Shown one piece after another: positions 7,271-11,855 of a stretch of DNA of 11,855 nucleotides (the stretch's first letter is position 1; every line of letters begins with the position of its first letter). The stretch covers positions 1-11,855 of the forward strand of contig CALFDL010000019.1 in NCBI GenBank assembly GCA_937950415.1, written 5' to 3'. The notes under the pieces were generated by a model. The model searched no databases. It was not told the origin of the DNA and was given only the letters and a program-made list of their open reading frames with translations. The DNA is from an uncultured Collinsella sp. (GTDB lineage: Bacteria > Actinomycetota > Coriobacteriia > Coriobacteriales > Coriobacteriaceae). Made by a program: the position numbers and the translations under genes.

Positions 7271-7282
7271 GAGGCGGCATCC

Positions 7283-7864
7283 ATGGATCATAAAATGTCG
7301 CGCTCGCCGTGGGTTATTCATTACGACGGCTCGAGCTGTAACGGATGCGATATCGAGGTGCTGGCCTCGCTCACGCCGCTGTTCGATGCGGAGCGCTTTG
7401 GCGTGGTCAACACCGGCAATCCCAAGCATGCGGACATTTTTTTGGTGACGGGTTCGGTCAACGCGCAGAATCTGCCCGTCGTGCGTCAGATTTACAACCA
7501 GATGCTCGAGCCCAAGTGCGTGGTGGCCTGCGGTATCTGCGCGTGCTCGGGTGGCGTGTTCCACGATGCCTACAACGTGATCGGCGGCGTGGACCGCGCG
7601 ATTCCCGTGGACGTGTACGCGCCCGGGTGCGCCATTCGCCCCGAGACCGTGATCGATGCCATCGTGGAGGCGTGCGACATCCTGGATCAGAAGGAGGCCG
7701 TGATGCGTGCTGGCGGTGACCCGCTTACCGTGGGCGGCGCCGCAACCTGGGACGGTGGCGTTGAGCTGGGCGAGGACGGATTTGTAGCCGCTGCGAGTGC
7801 CGGAGCCGGTGTCGACGCAGGCACGGCTGACGGTGTGCCCGCCGCTGCAAAGGAGGCCGAGTAA
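7283..7864 (+). CDS. echC: Ech hydrogenase small subunit EchC (NuoB-like)
   Basis: A 193-residue cytoplasmic-face subunit that holds the proximal [4Fe-4S] cluster next to the NiFe site. Ligands visible are C19 and C22 (SSCNGCD), C86 (GICACSGG) and C116 (PGC). The last motif reads PGCAIRPE where the family usually has PGCPPRPE. The core ends near residue 145, the usual EchC length. The remaining 48 residues are a Gly/Ala/Asp-rich low-complexity tail not expected in the family. AGGAGG (7269-7274) lies 8 nt before the ATG. The stop codon overlaps the echD start (TAATG), implying translational coupling. Confidence 0.94.
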   Translation: MDHKMSRSPWVIHYDGSSCNGCDIEVLASLTPLFDAERFGVVNTGNPKHADIFLVTGSVNAQNLPVVRQIYNQMLEPKCVVACGICACSGGVFHDAYNVIGGVDRAIPVDVYAPGCAIRPETVIDAIVEACDILDQKEAVMRAGGDPLTVGGAATWDGGVELGEDGFVAAASAGAGVDAGTADGVPAAAKEAE

Positions 7865-8562
7865 TGCAAAAGGCAATCTATACCACCGTCGGGATCGACG
7901 AGCTTCTGGCGCATGTGCAGGCGCTCAAGGGCGCCGGCGCGCGCTTTGTGCAAATGCACGCCGAGCGCAACGTCGACGACGGCACGTATCGCCTGGTCTA
8001 TACGTTTATCAACGTTCGTGCTGCTCAGGAGCATATTGCGCAGGACGGCAGCTATGCGATTGAGAACCTGGTAGTCGAGGGCATCGACCGGTACCAGGAG
8101 ATTCCGTCCATCAGCTCGTATTATCCGGCGGTGTTCCCGTTTGAAAATGAGGTCCACGACCTGTTTGGTCTTGCCATTACCGACATGCAGATTGACTTTA
8201 AGGGCTTTTTCTACCAGGTCTCGATTGACGAACCCATGAGTGTGATCACGCCCGAGGTGAAAGCTGCGCGCGAGAAGGCCATGAAGGTCCGTGCCGCCGC
8301 CGAGGCCAAGGCGCGCAAGGCCGCAGCCGAGAAGGCCGCCGCCGCTGCTGCTGCGGGGGAGGGCGCTGCGGGCGCTGCCGTCGCTCAGCCCGCTGCGGCT
8401 GCCGGCTCCGATGCTCAGCATGACGATGCCGCTGCGAAGGCCGCGCTCAAGGCCGCCGAGATGGAGGCAAAGCTCGCCGCCATGGATCCCGAGAAAGCGG
8501 CCAAGGTCCGTGCGGCGCTTGCCGCCAAGGCCGCCCGCGACAAGCAGAAAAAGGAGGCGTAA
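7864..8562 (+). CDS. echD: Ech hydrogenase subunit EchD (NuoC-like) with a long Ala/Lys-rich tail
   Basis: A 232-residue protein. Residues 1 to about 130 are the 30-kDa-subunit fold of complex I and group 4 hydrogenases, with the diagnostic FPFENEVHDLFGL segment near 91-103. This subunit helps dock the large subunit and the ferredoxin-like subunit. From about residue 135 to the end, roughly 100 residues are almost only Ala, Lys, Glu, Arg, Asp and Met (repeated AKAA/KAAE patterns), probably a long charged helix. Typical EchD proteins lack this. AGGAGG (7851-7856) lies 7 nt before the ATG, which overlaps the echC stop by one base. Separate EchD and EchE genes argue for an Ech- or Coo-type complex rather than a Hyc/Hyf type, where the two are fused. 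Confidence 0.9.
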   Translation: MQKAIYTTVGIDELLAHVQALKGAGARFVQMHAERNVDDGTYRLVYTFINVRAAQEHIAQDGSYAIENLVVEGIDRYQEIPSISSYYPAVFPFENEVHDLFGLAITDMQIDFKGFFYQVSIDEPMSVITPEVKAAREKAMKVRAAAEAKARKAAAEKAAAAAAAGEGAAGAAVAQPAAAAGSDAQHDDAAAKAALKAAEMEAKLAAMDPEKAAKVRAALAAKAARDKQKKEA

Positions 8563-8567
8563 GGTCC

Positions 8568-9656
8568 ATGGCACATCGCTCCGTTATTCCGTTTGGCCCG
8601 CAGCACCCGGTGCTGCCCGAGCCGCTTCATCTGGACCTGGTGATCGAGGACGACCGCGTCATCGAGGCAATTCCGCAGATCGGCTTTGTGCACCGCGGAC
8701 TCGAGAAGCTCACCGAAAAGCGCGACATGCACCAGTTTGGCTACATCGCCGAGCGCATCTGCGGCATTTGCGCCGTGGGCCACAGCTGCGGTTATGCCAG
8801 CGCCTGCGAGCGTATGCTCGGCATCGAGGTGCCCGGCCGCGTGCAGTATATCCGCACTATTTTACACGAGCTTTCGCGCATCCACTCGCATCTGCTGTGG
8901 CTGGGCCTGCTCGCCGACGCCTTTGGCTTTGAGGCGCTGTTCTATCGGTCGTGGACCCTGCGCGAGCAGATTCTCAAGATCTTTGAGAGCACCTGCGGCG
9001 GGCGCGTGATTCTGTCGATCAACGAGATCGGCGGCCTTAAGCACGACATCGAGGACTCCGAGCTGGCGGGTATTGTCCAGACGCTCGACGCCATGCGCCC
9101 CGACTACGAGGTCCTGGTGCATACGTTTTTGGACGACAACAGCTGCGGCGAGCGCCTGCATGGCGTGGGCGTGATCAGCAAGAAGGATGCGCTGGAGCTT
9201 TCGATGGTCGGTCCGTTCGGTCGTGCCTCGGGTGTGGATTACGACGTGCGCATGTTTGGCGACGGTGTCTATGCGGATCTGGCCGCGTTTGAGCCCATCG
9301 TGGTGACCGACGGCGACTGCTATGCCCGCTGTCAGGTGCGTTGTGCCGAGGTCACGCAGGCCATGGACATCATCAAGGAGCTTGTGGGCAAGATCCCGCA
9401 CGACGGAATCGGCGGGCGCACCAAGCTCACGCCGGCCGACGGCGCGCGCGGCGAGGTTGTGATTGAGCAGCCGCGCGGCGAGGCGTACTACTATGTGCGC
9501 GGCAACGGCACCAAGAACCTGGACCGCTTCCGCGTGCGCACGCCGACGTCGCAGAACCTGGCGGGTCTGACGCATGCGCTGCAGGGCGTGCTCCTTGCCA
9601 ACGTGCCCATGATTATCCTGACCATCGACCCCTGCATTAGCTGCACGGAAAGGTAG
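8568..9656 (+). CDS. echE: Ech [NiFe] hydrogenase large subunit EchE (catalytic, NuoD-like)
   Basis: A 362-residue catalytic subunit that makes H2 from protons, or the reverse. The four NiFe ligands are all present: C65 and C68 in ERICGICAVGH, and C356 and C359 in DPCISCTER. Other family features are GPQHPVLPEPLHLDL at the N-terminus, HELSRIHSHLLWLG and RTPTSQNLAGL. The protein ends three residues after the last ligand, so there is no C-terminal peptide for a maturation protease to remove. This feature is known for CooH-like group 4 enzymes. AAGGAGG (8551-8557) inside the echD end lies 10 nt before the ATG. Five nt separate it from echD and seven nt from echF. No hyp genes for NiFe insertion are in the window; they must lie elsewhere. 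Confidence 0.96.
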   Translation: MAHRSVIPFGPQHPVLPEPLHLDLVIEDDRVIEAIPQIGFVHRGLEKLTEKRDMHQFGYIAERICGICAVGHSCGYASACERMLGIEVPGRVQYIRTILHELSRIHSHLLWLGLLADAFGFEALFYRSWTLREQILKIFESTCGGRVILSINEIGGLKHDIEDSELAGIVQTLDAMRPDYEVLVHTFLDDNSCGERLHGVGVISKKDALELSMVGPFGRASGVDYDVRMFGDGVYADLAAFEPIVVTDGDCYARCQVRCAEVTQAMDIIKELVGKIPHDGIGGRTKLTPADGARGEVVIEQPRGEAYYYVRGNGTKNLDRFRVRTPTSQNLAGLTHALQGVLLANVPMIILTIDPCISCTER

Positions 9657-9663
9657 GCGCGGC

Positions 9664-10005
9664 ATGAGTTTGCTGACATTTGCCAAGACGGCCTTGGGCT
9701 CTATGGTCAAGCAACCGGTCACGGTGTGCTATCCGCAGGAGAAGCTGGCGGCGCCCGAGCGCCTGCGCGGGCATATCGTCAACGACATGGACGTGTGCAT
9801 TTGCTGCGGCATGTGCGCGCGTCGCTGCCCGGCGGGCGCGCTCGCGGTCGATCGCAAGGGCGGAACGTGGTCGATTGACCCGTATGCCTGCGTGGTATGC
9901 GGCGAGTGCATCGAGAGCTGCCCCAAGCACTGCCTGACTATGGATACCGCCCGCACTCCAGTCGCGGCGGACAAGACTCCCACGGTGGAAACCAAACCGG
10001 AATAG
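9664..10005 (+). CDS. echF: Ech hydrogenase ferredoxin-like subunit EchF (2x[4Fe-4S])
   Basis: A 113-residue electron-transfer subunit (NuoI/HycF-like). Two complete [4Fe-4S] motifs are present: C45-x2-C48-x2-C51-x3-C55-P and C76-x2-C79-x2-C82-x3-C86-P. Extra cysteines at 22, 47 and 90 have no assigned role. The subunit should take electrons from reduced ferredoxin and pass them to the EchC cluster. A short Thr/Pro/Lys tail follows the second motif. It is the last gene of the operon, starting 7 nt after echE, with AGGTAGG overlapping the echE stop as ribosome binding site. Confidence 0.94.
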   Translation: MSLLTFAKTALGSMVKQPVTVCYPQEKLAAPERLRGHIVNDMDVCICCGMCARRCPAGALAVDRKGGTWSIDPYACVVCGECIESCPKHCLTMDTARTPVAADKTPTVETKPE

Positions 10006-10015
10006 AGCTGGAATA

Positions 10016-10065
10016 GGGGCCGGTGGGGCAAAAATGCCCCATCGGCCCCGCGCGTGAACGCGCGG
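10016..10065 (+). terminator. Strong double hairpin at the end of the hydrogenase operon
   Basis: A 15-bp stem (10016-10030 with 10035-10049, one G-T pair, loop AAAA) begins 11 nt after the echF stop. A second perfect 7-bp stem, CCGCGCG-TGAA-CGCGCGG (10048-10065), overlaps its last two bases. Neither is followed by a T-run, so this is either a non-canonical terminator or an mRNA-end stabiliser. Confidence 0.6.
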
Positions 10066-10080
10066 TTGGGCCGCCGCGAA

Positions 10081-10234
10081 CAAAACTATGCCGGATTACT
10101 ACGATAAATCGCCTGCCCCCAACCACGCCGCATTTGGCAAAATCAAAACCGCAGGTAGACGGCTTGCAGTTTTGCGAAAAAGTCACGCGTGGTCGGGGAT
10201 CTCATTTTTATCGTAGTAAACCGGCATAGTTTTG
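10081..10234. repeat. Nested palindromic element, copy 1
   Basis: The ends (10081-10108 and 10207-10234) are inverted copies, 27 of 28 bases complementary. Inside lie a second inverted pair (CCCCAACCACGC at 10117-10128 against GCGTGGTCGGGG) and an imperfect apical stem starting CAAAACCGCAGGTAGA. The whole can fold as one 154-nt irregular hairpin. Copy 2 matches it in blocks at identical spacing. No ORF of note is inside. It may be a structured RNA or a mobile palindromic repeat. Confidence 0.8.
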
Positions 10235-10276
10235 AAATGTCACCATATCCGTAACAGCCCTTGATCTCCCGTGGAC

Positions 10277-10301
10277 GGAGGAAAACGGATCATTTTGGCC
10301 C
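10277..10301 (+). repeat. Conserved block downstream of copy 1 (GGAGGAAA-N6-CATTTTGGCCC)
   Basis: GGAGGAAA at 10277 and CATTTTGGCCC at 10291 recur at 10516 and 10530 after copy 2, with the same 14-nt step. The block is therefore part of the duplicated unit. A 6-bp hairpin GGCCCT-GCG-AGGGCC (10297-10311) overlaps its end here but is not kept in the second block. Confidence 0.6.
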
Positions 10302-10325
10302 TGCGAGGGCCGCCACGTGACCCCG

Positions 10326-10489
10326 CCGCCACGAAACCGGCCCATCTACTACTTTTGAGTGGCAACCCCCAACCATAGCGAAAAACGCAAAAACAAAACC
10401 GCAGGTAGAACACCTGCGGTTTTTTATGAAACGCGGTTATGGTCAGGGGTATCGGGCTAAACGTAGTAGATGGGCCGGTTTCGTGGCGG
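10326..10489. repeat. Nested palindromic element, copy 2
   Basis: Perfect 27-bp inverted ends (10326-10352 and 10463-10489) enclose the same order of blocks as copy 1: TACTAC, 13 nt, CCCCCAACCA, 18 nt, CAAAACCGCAGGTAGA, 30 nt, TGGTC, 17 nt, CGTAGTA. The TACTAC-to-GTAGTA distance is 116 nt in both copies and the two copies are exactly 250 nt apart. The outer stem differs in sequence from copy 1 but is fully paired, which suggests that pairing is selected or regenerated. Confidence 0.82.
10395..10425 (+). terminator. Intrinsic-terminator-like apical hairpin inside copy 2
   Basis: AAAACCGCAGGT (10395-10406) pairs perfectly with ACCTGCGGTTTT (10412-10423) around AGAAC, ending in six Ts (10420-10425). 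It would act as a rho-independent terminator on the plus strand and, through the A-run, possibly on the minus strand too. The matching hairpin in copy 1 is imperfect and lacks the long T-run. Confidence 0.7.
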
Positions 10490-10515
10490 GGTTTATTAAT
10501 CAACCCCCTCTTGCT

Positions 10516-10540
10516 GGAGGAAATTGGGCCATTTTGGCCC
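10516..10540 (+). repeat. Conserved block downstream of copy 2 (GGAGGAAA-N6-CATTTTGGCCC)
   Basis: Second occurrence of the block at 10277-10301, same internal spacing. It lies 53 nt after GTAGTA here and 64 nt in copy 1, so the linker has diverged while the block was kept. Confidence 0.6.
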
Positions 10541-10580
10541 GTCCATCTTCGGTCGCACCCGTTTTCCTGCGAAAACGCCG

Positions 10581-10695
10581 TGTCTCAACTTTGGTGAGAC
10601 ATTTGTCTCACGCCCAAAACAGAATCTGGAACATGTGTCACCTGCCCTAATTGTGTCTCATTCCGTAACTTTAGGCTGATGCAAGGTCTGAGACC
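10581..10695 (+). promoter_or_regulatory. Cluster of TGTCTCA inverted and direct repeats upstream of the vWA gene
   Basis: TGTCTCA occurs at 10581, 10604 and 10654, and its complement TGAGACA at 10595. The last can pair with either neighbour: with 10581-10587 (7-nt loop), or with 10604-10610 (the perfect palindrome GTGAGACA-TT-TGTCTCAC at 10594-10611). GGTCTGAGACC (10685-10695) is a related inverted repeat just before the ribosome binding site. The cluster may be an operator array or an RNA switch for the surface-protein gene. No clear promoter boxes are seen. Confidence 0.5.
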
Positions 10696-10712
10696 GCGAG
10701 AAGGGAGACACG

Positions 10713-11855
10713 ATGGGTAAGTACACGAGGGGTCTCTTGGCGGTGATACTGGCCGTAGTGCTGGTGTTGCCAGCCGCAGCATTTGCCATGCTGCCCGAGG
10801 CCAACGCCAGGTCCAGCACAGGAATGGACGGGCCGACAGTGAGCGGACCGACGGTCGTCGACCCCGACACCAGCGGACGCTGGGAAAAATGGGCGGCCGG
10901 CCACAGCGGCAATAAGGTGACGACTCAAAACGTCGGCCGAATCTGGACCGACAAGACGGTTGAGGCAACCGGAGAAAACGAAGAGTCGGATTTCTTGACT
11001 ACGCTTTCGGCTATGTCTTCGACATCCAATTCAACCGTGACGGTTACCACGCCGCTTGACATCGTGATGGTGCTGGATGCCTCTGGCTCGATGAATGATC
11101 CTATGGGCAGAGGCGACAAGACCGAGCGTATCGAAGCGCTGAAGAACGCTGCGAACAGCTTTATTGATACCATCGCCAAGCAAAACGAGGGTATCGAGGG
11201 CGTGGATAGGCAGCATAAGGTTGCCATTGTTAAGTTTGCGGGTAATGAGACCGATAAGGTTGGAAACGACACGTATCGCTCCGGCGGCCATAGCTACAAC
11301 TACTCGCAGACAATGCAAGGGTTGACGGCGTGCACGGTTGGCGGCGCAAAGAGTCTTAAGGAAACGATCGATTCCATTAGACCTGCTGGCGCTACGCGTG
11401 CCGATTATGGTATGAAACAAGCCGAGAAAAACATCAAAACTTCTGGCCGTGCGGACGCCAAGAAGATTGTTGTGTTCTTTACCGACGGCACGCCAACGAG
11501 TTTTAGCGACTTTGATTCTAAGGTTGCCAACGATGCCGTGACGGCTGCCAAGAACATGAAGGACGGCAAGGCCACCGTTTATACCATCGGTATCTTTAGC
11601 GGAGCGAATCCCGGTGCGGGCATTCAAGATTTAGGAACAGACGAAGCGAATAAAGCGAACAAGTTCATGCAGGCCGTGTCGAGCAACTATCCCAATGCCA
11701 CGGCATGGGATACCCACGGCACACGCGCGGAAAACTCCGACTACTACAAGTCGGCGACCAATGCCGAAGAGCTCAAGAAGGTCTTCGACGACATCTCGTG
11801 GGCCATCACATCGGAGGCGCCTTATCCGACCGAAATCCATAAGGGATATGACGAG
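10713..11855 (+). CDS. Secreted vWA-domain surface protein, 5' part (runs off the right edge)
   Basis: An open frame of 381 codons from ATG 10713 continues past the window. A GGGAG ribosome binding site (10703-10707) lies 5 nt upstream. Residues 1-25 are a signal peptide: KYTR, a hydrophobic core, then AFA at the cleavage site. GRIWTDKTV near residue 75 followed by FLTTLSAMSS is a segment common in Gram-positive vWA surface proteins. The von Willebrand A domain starts near 115 and has a complete metal-ion adhesion site: D122-A-S124-G-S126, T228 and D258 (FFTDG). Relatives are large cell-wall-anchored adhesins or pilus-tip proteins with Cna-B repeats and an LPxTG signal; those parts would be beyond the edge, so anchoring is unverified. 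Codon use is less GC-biased than in the hydrogenase genes, common for surface proteins. Confidence 0.88.
   Translation, partial: MGKYTRGLLAVILAVVLVLPAAAFAMLPEANARSSTGMDGPTVSGPTVVDPDTSGRWEKWAAGHSGNKVTTQNVGRIWTDKTVEATGENEESDFLTTLSAMSSTSNSTVTVTTPLDIVMVLDASGSMNDPMGRGDKTERIEALKNAANSFIDTIAKQNEGIEGVDRQHKVAIVKFAGNETDKVGNDTYRSGGHSYNYSQTMQGLTACTVGGAKSLKETIDSIRPAGATRADYGMKQAEKNIKTSGRADAKKIVVFFTDGTPTSFSDFDSKVANDAVTAAKNMKDGKATVYTIGIFSGANPGAGIQDLGTDEANKANKFMQAVSSNYPNATAWDTHGTRAENSDYYKSATNAEELKKVFDDISWAITSEAPYPTEIHKGYDE

Noticed and set aside
4388..10005. Formate hydrogenlyase (Hyc/Hyf) operon
   Set aside because: The NuoC-like and NuoD-like subunits are separate genes, and no formate dehydrogenase or HycB-like gene is present, so an Ech/Coo-like complex fits better.

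Overview
The window is GC-rich and looks like the chromosome of a gut actinobacterium of class Coriobacteriia, most likely Collinsella. This is inferred from codon and GC style, an Ech-type hydrogenase in a fermenter, a 4Fe-4S flavin enoate reductase and a Gram-positive vWA adhesin. No marker gene here fixes the species.

Left part (1-1226). The 5' part of a type III pantothenate kinase gene (coaX) runs leftward off the edge. An initiator tRNA-fMet follows on the plus strand, with its own promoter and terminator. Next is a gene-free stretch holding eight 16-bp repeats in strictly alternating orientation at a 39-41 bp pitch, forming four tandem stem-loops. I know of no named family with this architecture.

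Middle part (1227-4387). A large FMN/4Fe-4S/FAD oxidoreductase of the FadH/BaiH type is followed by a terminator. After an AT-richer gap comes a small double helix-turn-helix gene that resembles the DNA-binding half of an IS3-type transposase but stands alone, with its own terminator.

Hydrogenase operon (4388-10005). Five tightly packed genes give a complete six-subunit Ech-like group 4 [NiFe] hydrogenase: a fused EchA-EchB membrane protein, EchC (small subunit), EchD (NuoC-like), EchE (NiFe large subunit) and EchF (2x[4Fe-4S]). The gene order is that of echABCDEF. The complex should couple reduced ferredoxin and protons to H2 and to ion translocation across the membrane. EchC and EchD carry Ala-rich tails. 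No hyp maturation genes and no formate dehydrogenase lie in the window.

Right part (10006-11855). A 700-bp non-coding region holds a strong double hairpin, two homologous nested palindromes (about 155-165 bp, exactly 250 bp apart) with conserved blocks at identical spacing and different but still paired outer stems, and a cluster of TGTCTCA repeats. A secreted vWA-domain surface protein then starts and runs off the edge.

The two most unusual objects are non-coding: the alternating-repeat array at 775-1073 and the paired structured elements at 10081-10234 and 10326-10489.
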